Below, one piece after another: positions 24,053 through 33,187 of a stretch of 64,000 bases of DNA. A program made the position numbers and the translations under genes. Source of the DNA: Actinoplanes octamycinicus (GTDB taxonomy: Bacteria; Actinomycetota; Actinomycetes; Mycobacteriales; Micromonosporaceae); assembly GCF_014205225.1 (NCBI RefSeq), contig NZ_JACHNB010000001.1, positions 5,685,501-5,749,500 of the forward strand. The letters run 5' to 3'. Position 1 is the stretch's first letter; every line of letters begins with the position of its first letter. The notes under the pieces are model-generated. The model saw only the letters and a program-made list of their open reading frames with translations. It searched no databases and was not told where the DNA came from.

Positions 24053-24949
24053 ATGGAACTGCGGCACCTGCGATCTTTCGCCGCGCTCGCCGAGGAGCGG
24101 CACTTCGGTCGCGCCGCCGAGCGCCTGCACATCGCCCAGCCGGCCCTGTCCCAGCAGATCAAGCAGCTGGAGCGGGAGTTCGGGGTGGAGTTGGTCAGCC
24201 GGACCACCCGCCGGGTCGAGCTGACCGAGGCCGGCCAGCGGTTCGCCGAGCACGCCCGGGCGGTGCTCGGCTCGGTCGAGCGGGCCGCCACCGACATGTC
24301 CATGGTCGCCTCCGGGCACGCCGGCCGGGTGTCGGTCGGCTTCATCGGCACCGCCACCTACGACCTGTTGCCGCAGGCCACTCGCGAGGTTCGCCGCCTG
24401 CTCCCGGACGTCCGTCTGGAGCTGCACGGCGAGCTGCTCAGCCCGGCGCTGCTGGACGGGCTCGTCGACGGCACCTATGACCTGGTGGTGTTCCGCCCGG
24501 ACGGACTGGCCCGCCCGGAGATCGACGTCCGGGTGCTGCGCTCGGAGCGGCTGATCGCGGTCCTGCCCGACTGGCACGACCTGGCCGATCGTGAGCGCGT
24601 CGACCTGGCCGAGCTGGCTCCGGACCCGTTCGTCATGCACTTCTCCGGCCACCGCTCCTCGGTGCACGAGCACGTCCTGGCCGCCTGTGCCGCGGCCGGC
24701 TTCCGACCGACTTCGATCATGGAGGTGGGGGAGACCGCGACCCTGGTCGTCTTCGTCGCCGCGGGTCTCGGCGTCGCCCTGGTCCCGGAGGCGGTCCGCA
24801 GCCTCGACCTGGAGGGCGTCGCCTATGTGCTGCTCACCGACGCCCCCACCATCGACCTGGCGATCGCCACCCGGACCGGCGAGACCTCGCGTGCGGTCCG
24901 CCAGGTCGCCGACATCGTGATCCGCTGTTCCGAGTCCGGTCGCGATTAG
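24053..24949 (+). CDS. LysR-family transcriptional regulator
   Basis: The protein has 298 residues, with an N-terminal winged helix (RHLRSFAALAEERHFGRAAERLHIAQPALSQQIKQLE) and a two-lobed inducer domain (GRVSVGFIGTATYDLLPQA, VAAGLGVALVPEAV). It is divergent from the thiolase/CoA-transferase operon and probably controls it in response to an aromatic-catabolism intermediate. ATG 24053 lies 3 bp after the operator, consistent with a leaderless message. Confidence 0.92.
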   Translation: MELRHLRSFAALAEERHFGRAAERLHIAQPALSQQIKQLEREFGVELVSRTTRRVELTEAGQRFAEHARAVLGSVERAATDMSMVASGHAGRVSVGFIGTATYDLLPQATREVRRLLPDVRLELHGELLSPALLDGLVDGTYDLVVFRPDGLARPEIDVRVLRSERLIAVLPDWHDLADRERVDLAELAPDPFVMHFSGHRSSVHEHVLAACAAAGFRPTSIMEVGETATLVVFVAAGLGVALVPEAVRSLDLEGVAYVLLTDAPTIDLAIATRTGETSRAVRQVADIVIRCSESGRD

Positions 24950-25032
24950 GTCCGCGGGCACGCGCGAGGCGCGCTTCCCTTCCGGAGGCTGATGTCCGGT
25001 ACGCCACCAGCCCTGTGGCGCCGGAGTCCTGA

Positions 25033-25863
25033 TCAGCGCCAGGTGTGCTCCGGTTCGTAACCGAGCAGCCGGCGCGCTTTGTCGATGGAGAGCAGCGTCT
25101 CGTGCTCGCCGAGTTCCTTGGTCACCGGAACGTCCGGATAGACCTCGGCGGCCAGGCTCGCCGACGATCGGCTCATCACCGTGTCCGCGTTCGCGATGAT
25201 GAAGATCTCCACGCCGGTGGCCGGATAGGCGAGCGCTTTGCGGACCGCCTGGGCGCCGTCACGCGCGTCGATGTAACCCCACAGATTCCATTTCCGCAGG
25301 AGCGGGTCGGCGTCGAAGGAGGGGAACTCGGCATAGTCGGCCGGTTCCATGACGTTCGAGAACCGCAGGCCGACCATCTTCAGCGCCGGATCCCACCGGC
25401 AGAACTGCTCGGCCATCGTTTCTTCGAGATGCTTCACCAGGGCGTAGCGGGACTCCGGCCGGGCCGGGTATTCCTCGTCCAGCGGAATGTAGGGCGGCGG
25501 GGTGTCGAACGGGATGCCGAGCAGCGTCTCGCTGGACGCCCAGACCACATTCGTGATCCGGGCGGCCTTGGCGGCGGCGAAGACGTTGTAGGTGGCGGTG
25601 ATGTTGTTCTGGAAGGTGGCCGCGTTCGCGGTCAGGCCGGGCGCCGGGATCGCGGCGAGATGCACGACCGCGTCGATCCCGTCGTAACGGTCGTCGATCG
25701 CGGTGAGCGCCTCGATCGTCTGCCCGTAATCGGTGAGGTCGATCCGGATGTCCGGGCGCTGCGCGGCGGCATCCAGGTTGACCACCTCGTTGCCGTGTTC
25801 CCGCAGATCGGCGACGACCGCCCGGCCGAGTTTGCCGGTGCCACCGGTGACCGCGATCCGCAT
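25033..25863 (-). CDS. NAD-dependent epimerase/dehydratase family protein
   Basis: This 276-residue extended SDR has the NAD motif VTGGTGKLGRAVV, a downstream VVHLAAIPAP and the active-site YALVKHLEE (Tyr and Lys). ATG 25863 is preceded by AAAGG; the open frame continues 10 codons further upstream without a better start. The likely substrate is a sugar nucleotide or other alcohol. It lies 39 bp downstream of the SDR gene and probably belongs to the same transcript as the SDR and the EthA-like monooxygenase. Confidence 0.87.
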   Translation of the reverse strand: MRIAVTGGTGKLGRAVVADLREHGNEVVNLDAAAQRPDIRIDLTDYGQTIEALTAIDDRYDGIDAVVHLAAIPAPGLTANAATFQNNITATYNVFAAAKAARITNVVWASSETLLGIPFDTPPPYIPLDEEYPARPESRYALVKHLEETMAEQFCRWDPALKMVGLRFSNVMEPADYAEFPSFDADPLLRKWNLWGYIDARDGAQAVRKALAYPATGVEIFIIANADTVMSRSSASLAAEVYPDVPVTKELGEHETLLSIDKARRLLGYEPEHTWR

Positions 25864-25902
25864 GCTGGAGCCTTTCGTGAAATGACGTGCCACTGCTGAA
25901 GA

Positions 25903-26745
25903 CTAGGCCTTGCCGAAGAGGCGGCGTTCCAGGTTGACGACGAACTTCGGGTAGTAGCGGGGCAGGAACCGGACCAGGCGGTCGGCCATTTTCGCGTCGT
26001 TGCCGACCCGGATCCGCGGCGCGCCCTTCTGCACGCCGTCCACGATGATCCGGGCGGCCTGCTCGGCCGGCATTTTCAGCAGTTTCTCGTTGTAGGTGCG
26101 CATCCGCGCCTTCTCCGCGGCGGACACCTCGTAGCCCTCGGTCTGCGCCATTCGCAGCGTCGCCGACGCGATGTCGGTCTTCACACCGCCCGGGTGCACG
26201 ACGGTGACCTTGACCGGATGACCGCCATTGATCATCTCGGTACGGAGCACCTCGGTGAACCCGCGCACCCCGAACTTGCTGGCGCAGTAGGCGCCCAGCG
26301 TCGGCTGCGCCATGATCCCGTTGAGGCTGGAGATGTTCACGACGTGCCCGTCGCCGGAGGCGATCAGGTGCGGCAGGAACGCCTTGGTGCCGTGGATGAC
26401 GCCGAACAGGTTGACCGCCAGGGTCTGATCGATCGCCGCCCAGTCGCTGTCCACGATGGTGCGGCCGCCGCCGCTGATCCCGGCGTTGTTGTAGATCTGG
26501 TGGACCACGCCGTAGTGGCCGGCGACCGTGCCGGCGTAGGCCACCACGGCCTCCCGGTCGGTCACGTCCAGGTGCGCGGTGTGCACCTCGGCACCGAGGG
26601 CCTTCACCTGCTCGGTGGTCTCGGCCAGGCCGGCGTCGTTGACGTCGCTCAGCGCCAGGCGGGCGCCGCGGCGGGCGAGCTCCAGGGCGAGGGCACGGCC
26701 GATGCCCGAGCCGGCGCCGGTGATCACAGCGACTTTGTCTTTCAC
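25903..26745 (-). CDS. Short-chain dehydrogenase/reductase
   Basis: This 280-residue classical SDR has the cofactor motif [24 protein letters not shown], the catalytic Ser in VNISSLNG, and YCASKFG (Tyr and Lys). The C-terminal extension [24 protein letters not shown] is typical of SDRs found beside Baeyer-Villiger monooxygenases. Its ATG overlaps the monooxygenase stop by 4 bp. It probably supplies or removes the alcohol/ketone partner of that enzyme. Confidence 0.9.
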   Translation of the reverse strand: MKDKVAVITGAGSGIGRALALELARRGARLALSDVNDAGLAETTEQVKALGAEVHTAHLDVTDREAVVAYAGTVAGHYGVVHQIYNNAGISGGGRTIVDSDWAAIDQTLAVNLFGVIHGTKAFLPHLIASGDGHVVNISSLNGIMAQPTLGAYCASKFGVRGFTEVLRTEMINGGHPVKVTVVHPGGVKTDIASATLRMAQTEGYEVSAAEKARMRTYNEKLLKMPAEQAARIIVDGVQKGAPRIRVGNDAKMADRLVRFLPRYYPKFVVNLERRLFGKA

Positions 26746-28229
26746 AGCGAATCTCCCTGCGTGAGGGCGGCCACACGATCGAAGTGCAGCTCACGGTCGG
26801 TGACATCGTCGGCGCGCAGCAACTTCACGTCGGACTGGTAGTCCATCGAGGTCAGCCACGGCATCCGGGCGCCCTGGCGGGGCAGCTGGCCGACTACGCG
26901 CTGGATGTATCCGGCGCCGAAATCCAGGAACGGGCGGGTCGGCATGTCCGGGTCGGCGACTTCCGGGCGGCAGATGTCGTACCCCTGCGCTTCCATGTGC
27001 CGCAGCAGCCGGCAGAAGTGCTCGCAGAGGAGGCCGATCTTCAATGTCCACGACGAGTTCGTGTAACCGATGGCGTAGGCGAAATTCGGCACGCCGGACA
27101 GCATCATCCCCTTGTAGGAGACGGTGTCGGGGAGCGCCACCGGACGACCGTCCACGGTGACCGGCACCCCGCCGAAAGCCTGCACGTTCAGGCCGGTGGC
27201 GGTCACCACGATGTCCGCGTCCAGATGCTTGCCCGAGTCCAGCAACAGCCCGGTCGGGGTGAACCGGGTGATCCGGTCGGTGACCACCGAGGCCCGGCCA
27301 CGTCGGATCGCCTTGAAGAGGTCGCCGTCCGGCACCGCGCACAGCCGCTGGTCCCACGGGTCGTAAGGAGGGTTGAAGTGCTCGTCCACCGGAAAACCGG
27401 CCGGCAGCTGCTTGGCGTTGACCCAGCGGATCACCTTGCGGGCCGCCTTCGGGTAACGCTGGCAGAAAGACCAGATCGCCTTCTGCTGCGCGATGTTCTT
27501 GCGACGGGTCCAGGCGTAACCGCGTTCCGGCCCGAGGTACTTCTTCAGCGCGTTGGCGATCGGGTCCTTCCGGCCCACCGGCATGATGTAGGTCGGGGTG
27601 CGCTGCAGCATGGTGACGTGCGCGGCCTCGCCGGCCATCGCCGGGACGATGGTGACCGCGGTGGCGCCGCTGCCGATCACCACCACCCGCTTCCCGGCGT
27701 AATCGAGGTCCTCGGGCCAGTGCTGCGGGTGCACGATCTGCCCGCGGAAATCGTCCCGGCCGGCGAAATCCGGGGTGAAGCCCTCGTCGTAGCGGTAGTA
27801 GCCGCTGGCCGAGAAGAGCCAGCCGCAGGTCAGCGTGATCCGCTCGCCGGTGTCGGCGCGTTCCACCTCGACGGACCACCGGGCCCGCTCGGACGACCAG
27901 GAGGCGGCCAGCACCCGGTGGTGGAAACGGATGTGCCGGTCCAGGCCGTTCTCGGTGATCGTCTCGCGGAGGTAATCGAGGATCCGCGGCGCGTCGGCGA
28001 TCGACTGCTCGTCCCGCCACGGCTTGAACTCGTAACCGAAGGTGTGCAGGTCCGAGTCCGAGCGGATGCCGGGATAGCGGAAGAGGTCCCAGGTGCCACC
28101 GGACGCCGCGCGGGCCTCCAGGATGGCGAAGGACTTGCCCGGCAACTCGGTCTTCAGGTAACGCCCGGCACCGATGCCGGAGATGCCGGCGCCGACGATC
28201 AGCACGTCCAGGTGCTCAACGGTGGTCAC
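26742..28229 (-). CDS. EthA-like flavin-containing (Baeyer-Villiger) monooxygenase
   Basis: The 495-residue protein has the FAD motif [39 protein letters not shown], and the NADPH motif [15 protein letters not shown]. The segment [20 protein letters not shown] and the length fit the EthA/MymA group of actinobacterial Baeyer-Villiger monooxygenases, which insert oxygen into ketones or oxidise sulfur. The start is GTG at 28229. It heads the operon with SDR and epimerase and is divergent from a PucR regulator, rather than from the TetR-type EthR seen in Mycobacterium. Confidence 0.9.
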   Translation of the reverse strand: MTTVEHLDVLIVGAGISGIGAGRYLKTELPGKSFAILEARAASGGTWDLFRYPGIRSDSDLHTFGYEFKPWRDEQSIADAPRILDYLRETITENGLDRHIRFHHRVLAASWSSERARWSVEVERADTGERITLTCGWLFSASGYYRYDEGFTPDFAGRDDFRGQIVHPQHWPEDLDYAGKRVVVIGSGATAVTIVPAMAGEAAHVTMLQRTPTYIMPVGRKDPIANALKKYLGPERGYAWTRRKNIAQQKAIWSFCQRYPKAARKVIRWVNAKQLPAGFPVDEHFNPPYDPWDQRLCAVPDGDLFKAIRRGRASVVTDRITRFTPTGLLLDSGKHLDADIVVTATGLNVQAFGGVPVTVDGRPVALPDTVSYKGMMLSGVPNFAYAIGYTNSSWTLKIGLLCEHFCRLLRHMEAQGYDICRPEVADPDMPTRPFLDFGAGYIQRVVGQLPRQGARMPWLTSMDYQSDVKLLRADDVTDRELHFDRVAALTQGDSL

Positions 28230-28259
28230 GCTGTCAAGAATCGGTGTCCGGGCGGTGTT

Positions 28260-28300
28260 GCGCTAGCGCGAAACGCACCATCATCATCACGATATGGTGC
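28260..28300. promoter_or_regulatory. Divergent control region with two dyads
   Basis: Between the monooxygenase and the PucR regulator are a perfect 10-bp palindrome GCGCTAGCGC (28260-28269) and an inverted repeat GCACCAT / ATGGTGC (28275-28281 and 28294-28300). The right arm of the latter contains the ATG of the regulator gene. Either could be the operator. The second could also fold over the start codon in the message. Confidence 0.5.
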
Positions 28301-29502
28301 AGAGTGCCGCATGGCCCGAGATCCCGTCCCGCGTCGCGGAGCTGTTCCGGCGAGGCGCCGAGATCGCGCTGGAGCCGCCCGCCGACTGGATCGAGGGCCT
28401 GCACGAGGCGTCGCTCAGCGGCGAGCGGATGCGGCCGGTCGCCGAGGACCCGGTGCTGGTCGCCGCGGTGCGCCGGGCCAACGTGGCGAACCTGCGGCAG
28501 TGGATCGCGGCCAACGTCCGCAACCCGGGCGCCCGGGTGCCGGCCAACCTCGGCCCGGAGGTGCTGGACACGGCCCGCGACCTGGTGCGCCGGGGGCTGG
28601 ATCAGCGGGCGCTGGATTCGTACCGGACCGGGCAGAGCGTGGCCTGGCGGCGGTGGATGGAGATCTGCTTCACGCTGGACGCCGAGCCGGGAGAGCTGCG
28701 GGCGCTGCTCGACATCTCCAGCCTGTCGATCTCGACGTTCATCGAGGACACCATCGCCGCGGTGTCCGCCCGGATGGAGAGCGAGCGGGCCGAGCTGACC
28801 CGGGGCGCGCACGCCGAACGGCGGGCCGCGGTGACCCTGCTGCTGGAGGGCGCGCCGATCAGCCGGGCCCGGGCCGAGGCGCAGCTCGGTTACCGGCTGA
28901 CCGGCCCGCACACCGCGGCCATCGTCTGGACCACCGCGACCGCCGCGCCGGACCGGCTGGAGGCAGCGGCCGAGGAGCTGATGCGCAGCAGCGGGGCGGC
29001 GCACCGGCTGACGATCGTGGCCGGCGCCGGGGTGCTGTGGCTGTGGCTGCCGGTCGGCGCGGTGCTCACCCCGGACGGGGAGGACCCGGAGGTCCGGGTC
29101 GCGATCGGCCGCCCGGGGGCGGACGTGGCCGGGTTCCGGCGCAGCCACCTCGACGCGGTGGCCACCCAGCGGATGCTGATGCGGCTCACCTCGCCGCAGC
29201 GGGTCGCCCGGTACACCGAGATCCAGCTGGTCGCGCTGCTCACCGCGGAGCCGGCGCAGACCGACGAGTTTCTCGCCGACACCCTCGGCGAGCTGCGCCA
29301 CGCCGACCCGGAGACCCGCGAGACGGTCGCCACCTACCTGCGCGAGCAGTGCAGCATGAGCCGGACCGCGGAGCGGCTCTTCACCCACCGCAATACGGTC
29401 CTGCGCCGCCTGGCCCGCGCCGACAAGCTGCTGCCACAGCCGCTCGCCGACAACGTCCTGGCGGTCGGCGCCGCCTTGGAGGTGCTCCGCTGGCGCGGCT
29501 GA
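28294..29502 (+). CDS. PucR/CdaR-family transcriptional regulator
   Basis: This 402-residue protein has a helical N-terminal region (an RsbRD-like all-alpha segment to about residue 170), a GGDEF-like middle domain (YRLTGPHTAAIVWTT, RVAIGRPGADVAGFRRSHLDA) and the C-terminal PucR helix-turn-helix (TVATYLREQCSMSRTAERLFTHRNTVLRRLARAD). Such proteins activate catabolic genes. It is divergent from the monooxygenase operon and is its probable regulator. Confidence 0.88.
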   Translation: MVQSAAWPEIPSRVAELFRRGAEIALEPPADWIEGLHEASLSGERMRPVAEDPVLVAAVRRANVANLRQWIAANVRNPGARVPANLGPEVLDTARDLVRRGLDQRALDSYRTGQSVAWRRWMEICFTLDAEPGELRALLDISSLSISTFIEDTIAAVSARMESERAELTRGAHAERRAAVTLLLEGAPISRARAEAQLGYRLTGPHTAAIVWTTATAAPDRLEAAAEELMRSSGAAHRLTIVAGAGVLWLWLPVGAVLTPDGEDPEVRVAIGRPGADVAGFRRSHLDAVATQRMLMRLTSPQRVARYTEIQLVALLTAEPAQTDEFLADTLGELRHADPETRETVATYLREQCSMSRTAERLFTHRNTVLRRLARADKLLPQPLADNVLAVGAALEVLRWRG

Positions 29503-29519
29503 CCGCCGATCCCGCCGGC

Positions 29520-29642
29520 AGCCCGCGGGTGGCTGGGGCTGACACCGAGGTGCCGCCGGTAGCCCGCGGGTGGCCGGGGTTGACACCGGGGTGCCGCCGG
29601 GAGCCCGCGGGTGGCCGGGGTTGACACCGGGGTGCCGCCGAC
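29520..29642. repeat. 41-bp tandem repeat, 3 copies
   Basis: Units at 29520, 29561 and 29602 share GCCCGCGGGTGGCCGGGGTT followed by GACACCGGGGTGCC. They begin 18 bp after the PucR stop. The last unit provides the left arm of the terminator hairpin that follows, so each unit could in principle offer an alternative left arm. Confidence 0.85.
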
Positions 29643-29662
29643 TGCTCGGCACCCCGGTGTCA
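29622..29662. terminator. Bidirectional terminator between pucR-type gene and infA
   Basis: TGACACCGGGGTGCCG (29622-29637) and its exact complement CGGCACCCCGGTGTCA (29647-29662) form a 16-bp perfect stem with a 9-base loop, located between two convergent genes. There is no T-run, as is common in high-G+C actinobacteria. Confidence 0.75.
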
Positions 29663-29667
29663 GCGGG

Positions 29668-29892
29668 TCAGTTCCGGTATCGGTAGAGGATCCGGCCTCG
29701 AGTCAGGTCGTAGGGCGAGACCTCCACGAGGACACGGTCGAAGGGGAGGATCTTGATGTAGTTCTTCCGGATCTTGCCGCTGATGTGGGCCAGGACCTGG
29801 TGACCATTGGGCAGGTCGACCCGGAAGGTGGCGTTGCGCAGGCACTCGACCACCGTGCCCTCCAGCTGGATGCCGCCGTTCTCCCTGGTCAT
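29668..29892 (-). CDS. infA: Translation initiation factor IF-1
   Basis: This 74-residue OB-fold protein has the IF-1 consensus in order: [37 protein letters not shown] and [23 protein letters not shown]-1 binds the ribosomal A-site region of 16S rRNA during initiation. It is not next to ribosomal-protein genes here. Its ATG overlaps the stop of an acetyltransferase gene by 4 bp, so this may be a second, specialised copy alongside the usual one in the ribosomal cluster. Confidence 0.92.
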   Translation of the reverse strand: MTRENGGIQLEGTVVECLRNATFRVDLPNGHQVLAHISGKIRKNYIKILPFDRVLVEVSPYDLTRGRILYRYRN

Positions 29893-30962
29893 CGCAGCAC
29901 CAGCTCGAGGTTGCTGCCGGCCCGCCGGGCGCCGACGCTCTCGAAGAGGGCGATCGCCGGGTGGTTGGCCTGGTGCACGTCCGCCGACGCGGTCGCGATG
30001 CCGCGCCGGTGGGCTGCGCCCAGCACCTCGGCCAGCAGCGCCCGGGCGATGCCCCGGCGACGCCGGTCGGCCCGGACCGCGATCAGCCCGATCCGCGGTT
30101 GCCGGGGGAGCGGTGCCACCCGGGCCAGCCCGACATACCGGCCGGCTTCGGCAGCCACCACGTACCGCGCCGGGTCCGGTGGCGGTGACAGCACCTCGGC
30201 CGGCATGTTCTGCCAGCCCAGCGTGGCCTCGACCTGGTCACGGATGACCTGGTCGAGTTCGCGGAGCGCTCCTGCCTCCGCCTGGCCGGCCGGCAGCACG
30301 GTGAGCCCGCCGAGCCGCGCGCCGGCGTTTCCCGGCGGTGTCGGGTTGTTTCCGGTGAGCCGTGGGTTGGTGGAAGGGGCGCTGTGCACCGGCGGTGGGG
30401 TCGGGTTGTGTCCGAGGAGGTGTGCGTCGGGTGGCGGGATGGTGGGAGCTGCCGGTGGCGATGGGGTGTGTCCGAGGAGGTGTGCGTCGGATGGCGGGAT
30501 GGTGGGAGTTGCCGGTGGCGGTGGGGTGTGTCCGAGGAGGTGTGTGTCGGGTGGCGGGATGGTGAGAGCCGCCGGTGGCGCCGGGTTGTGTTCGGTGGAC
30601 CGTGGGTCGGTGAGTGGGAGAGTGCGGGCCGGTGGGTTGGTGTCGAGGCCGGTGAGTTGTGGGTCGGTGGGCATGACGTATTCCCACTCTCGGCGGCGGG
30701 GGCCGAAACCGAGCTGTTCCCAGCTGGACAGCAGGTCCAGGTCGGCCTCGTCCACGACGGTGTAGAGCGGCCGGGGCAGCCGGGTCAGCATGGCCTCGGC
30801 CAGCTGGTCGAAGACGCTGTCGTGCCAGGCGTCGATGCTGAGGAAGCGGCGGCCGTCGGGCCGGTGGGTGACCTCGCCGCGGCCGACCACCCGGTCGTCG
30901 TCCAGAGCGTGCCAGTGCCGCTCGGAGACCTGGGTGACCGCGGTCAGAAATGCGGATTCCAT
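29889..30962 (-). CDS. GNAT-family acetyltransferase with repeat-built linker
   Basis: The protein has 357 residues. The N-terminal ~105 residues ([42 protein letters not shown]) resemble a degenerate GNAT half. Residues about 110-240 are a proline-rich tract of 20-residue repeats ([20 protein letters not shown]). The C-terminal ~130 residues are a full GNAT domain with [21 protein letters not shown] (acetyl-CoA loop) and [17 protein letters not shown] 30962 is preceded by GGAAAGG. Translationally coupled to infA by a 4-bp overlap. The substrate is unknown; a translation-related target would fit the coupling but is speculative. Confidence 0.82.
   Translation of the reverse strand: MESAFLTAVTQVSERHWHALDDDRVVGRGEVTHRPDGRRFLSIDAWHDSVFDQLAEAMLTRLPRPLYTVVDEADLDLLSSWEQLGFGPRRREWEYVMPTDPQLTGLDTNPPARTLPLTDPRSTEHNPAPPAALTIPPPDTHLLGHTPPPPATPTIPPSDAHLLGHTPSPPAAPTIPPPDAHLLGHNPTPPPVHSAPSTNPRLTGNNPTPPGNAGARLGGLTVLPAGQAEAGALRELDQVIRDQVEATLGWQNMPAEVLSPPPDPARYVVAAEAGRYVGLARVAPLPRQPRIGLIAVRADRRRRGIARALLAEVLGAAHRRGIATASADVHQANHPAIALFESVGARRAGSNLELVLR
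30400..30600. repeat. 60-bp coding minisatellite in the acetyltransferase
   Basis: Three near-identical 60-bp units (TGTGCGTCGGRTGGCGGGAT starts at 30421, 30481 and 30541) are flanked by degenerate partial units. The period is exactly 20 codons. On the minus strand they encode the proline-rich linker repeats. Confidence 0.9.
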
Positions 30963-31162
30963 GGTGGTGTCGCCTTTCCGGAGAACCTGGATGCGGCGCT
31001 CCGAGGCGACACCTACGTCAGGTCGCCGAACCGTGACGACGAGGGGAGCACCCACATCGAAACATCGTTCACGGTGCTCACCCCCTCAAGTCGTGCCACG
31101 GCCGACGGCAGGCTATCCGCGCGCCGCCCCACCCGTCCAACCATTTATCGAGAAGGCCATGC

Positions 31163-31440
31163 CGCGAGAAGGCCGTGAGGGGGGGGCAGCGCGGTGGCGG
31201 GTGGGCGAGGGGAGGAAGCCGTGAGGGGGGAGGCAGCGCGACGGCGGGCGGCCGGGCGAGGGGAGGCCGTGCGGGAGGAGGCAGCGCGGCAGCGGGCGCG
31301 CGAAGGGGGAGGAGGCCGTGAAGGGGAGCCAGCGCGGGGGTGGGCGGGCGAAGGGAGGAGGCCGTGAGGGGGAGGCAGCGCGGGAGTGGGCGGGCGAAGG
31401 GAGGAGGCCGTGAGGGAGAAGGCCTGCGGGTGGCACGCAG
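31163..31440. repeat. Purine-rich ~49-bp tandem repeat in a 584-bp gene-free gap
   Basis: The gap 30963-31546 lies between the acetyltransferase and diguanylate cyclase genes. Its 3' half consists of about five imperfect units of the type GGAGGCCGTGAGGGGGAGGC followed by AGCGCGGG and GGGCGGGCGAAGG. The + strand is G-rich with many GGG/GGGG runs, so four-stranded structures are conceivable. The 5' half (30963-31162) must hold the promoter of the acetyltransferase gene, but I see no convincing boxes. Open frames here are products of the repeat composition and I do not call a gene. Confidence 0.7.
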
Positions 31441-31546
31441 TGTGAAGGAAGAGCGCGCGGAGGGGAACGCCGCCGGGGAGGGGGCGGCCGGCGTCGCGGA
31501 GAGGCTGGTGGGGAGCAGAGGTCGGCGGGCGGCGACCGGCGGTGCG

Positions 31547-33109
31547 CTATGACGACGTGCGCTGGCGGGCTGGGCGCCGGGTTGCGGTGTCCTGGGTGGG
31601 GCGGGTGCTGTGCTTGTGCTGGTACATGTCCATGTCGGCGGCGTGTAGCAGGGCGTCCGGGTCGTAGTCCGCGCCGGTGCCGGTGGCCACGCCCACGCTG
31701 GCGCTTAGGGACAGCTCGGCCGCGCCGATCAGGACCGTGCCGGAGAGGGCCTCGCGCAACCGGCCGGCGAGCGCGGCCGCTTCCGGCCCGGAGAGCCCGG
31801 TGGCGAGCACGGCGAACTCGTCGCCGCCCAGCCGGGCCACCGTGCCGCCGTCCCCGACCCGGGCGCGCAACCGGGCCGCCACCTCGACCAGCAGACGGTC
31901 CCCGGTGGCGTGGCCGAAGGTGTCGTTGACCGGTTTGAACCGGTCCAGGTCGATCAGCAGCACGGTGGTCGGCGCGTCCCCGTAGAGGCTGCCGGTCAGC
32001 GTCCGCATGAACCCGGTCCGGTTGACCAGCCCGGTGAGCCCGTCGTGGAAGGCCAGGTCGGTCAGCCGGGCGGTCAGCTCGTCGCGCTCGGCGAGCAGCT
32101 GGTTGATGTGCTGGAAGGCGAGCAGCTGACGGCAGATGATCAGCATGGTGGTGACCATGGTCCCGGCGAGCACCGCCCAGCAACGCCAGGTCAGGCCCTG
32201 CCCGATCAGGATTACTCCGGACAGGGCCCAGGTGGCGGCCATCGCGGCGTACGGAAGACGGCTGAAGGGGTGATCGGGCCGTGCCGTGGTCGCCACCTCG
32301 GGGGGAGCGGCCGGCCGGTCCTGGAGGCGGGCGCCGATCGCGGCCAGTCCGCAACCGATCAGGTTGGCGCCGTAGAGGGCGAAGTTCGGGTGGCCGTCCG
32401 AGACGTAGAGCGACTCGGGGAGGACCTGGGTGACCGCCTGGGTCACCGCGGCGACCCCGAGGATCAGTCCGACCCGCCGGCTGAACGGGCTGACCCCGCC
32501 GAGGCCCAGCCGCACCACCCCGAACAGCAGCACCAGGAACAGGACCGACTGGGTGAGCATGGTGAGCGCGAAGTCCAGCACCCAGGCGCCCCCGGAGACG
32601 GATGCCGGCAGCTGCACGACCAGCAGGCCGAAGGTGGCCGCCCCGGCCAGCACGGTGGCGGCGTCGACCCGGAGTCGGGCCCGCCCGTGGGAGGAGAAGC
32701 CGGGGTAACGCAGCAGACCGGCGGTGATCAGCAGAATGCCGGCCACGATGGTGCCGAGCAGGAAGCCCGACCCCATGTAGGCGGCCCGGTCGAGCGGCCC
32801 GGAGACGACCTCGGCCACCTGCACCACGTTGCCCAGCGCCATGACGGCGAAGGCGAACGCGCAGTACCCCCAGAACCGCCGCCCGGCCCGGCTCACGTCA
32901 TCGGTCGCCCCGGCCTGGAAACGCCGGGACAACCGGCCCGCGAACACCGCGAACGCCGCCTGGAAGACCAGCATCATCGCCCAGTAGAGGGAGAGCAGCA
33001 CCCGTTCCGGAGCGTCGCTGAACCCGAACCCGGGCACCACCGCGACGGTCAGCACGACGAGCAGGAGCAGCACCGGATCCGGGCGCACGGATTTGCCGCC
33101 GATCGTCAT
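31547..33109 (-). CDS. Membrane-bound diguanylate cyclase (GGDEF)
   Basis: The 520-residue protein has about 10 hydrophobic segments up to residue ~335 (VLLLLVVLTVAVVPGFGF, LSLYWAMMLVFQAAFAVFAG and others), a short coiled helix (LLAERDELTARLTDLAFHD) and a GGDEF domain (LTGLVNRTGFMRTL, LIDLDRFKPVNDTFGHATGD, VARLGGDEFAVL). The catalytic GGDEF is intact, so it should make cyclic di-GMP from GTP. I see no RxxD inhibitory site in the expected place. No EAL domain is present. It stands alone on its strand. Confidence 0.9.
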   Translation of the reverse strand: MTIGGKSVRPDPVLLLLVVLTVAVVPGFGFSDAPERVLLSLYWAMMLVFQAAFAVFAGRLSRRFQAGATDDVSRAGRRFWGYCAFAFAVMALGNVVQVAEVVSGPLDRAAYMGSGFLLGTIVAGILLITAGLLRYPGFSSHGRARLRVDAATVLAGAATFGLLVVQLPASVSGGAWVLDFALTMLTQSVLFLVLLFGVVRLGLGGVSPFSRRVGLILGVAAVTQAVTQVLPESLYVSDGHPNFALYGANLIGCGLAAIGARLQDRPAAPPEVATTARPDHPFSRLPYAAMAATWALSGVILIGQGLTWRCWAVLAGTMVTTMLIICRQLLAFQHINQLLAERDELTARLTDLAFHDGLTGLVNRTGFMRTLTGSLYGDAPTTVLLIDLDRFKPVNDTFGHATGDRLLVEVAARLRARVGDGGTVARLGGDEFAVLATGLSGPEAAALAGRLREALSGTVLIGAAELSLSASVGVATGTGADYDPDALLHAADMDMYQHKHSTRPTQDTATRRPARQRTSS

Positions 33110-33187
33110 GCCACCTCCCCGGATCCGGTCCTCTCATCGACCGGCACGGAAGGAGTCTGAGAGTTCCGCCGGGGAAACCGGCGGACC

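Noticed and set aside
24961..25032. A terminator between the LysR and epimerase genes
   Set aside because: I could not find a stable perfect stem; only a short piece of the dispersed repeat (TCCGGTACGCC) is present.
31172..31550. Open frames through the purine-rich array as genes
   Set aside because: They are explained by repeat composition (RAKGGGREGE-type peptides) and have no family resemblance or ribosome site.
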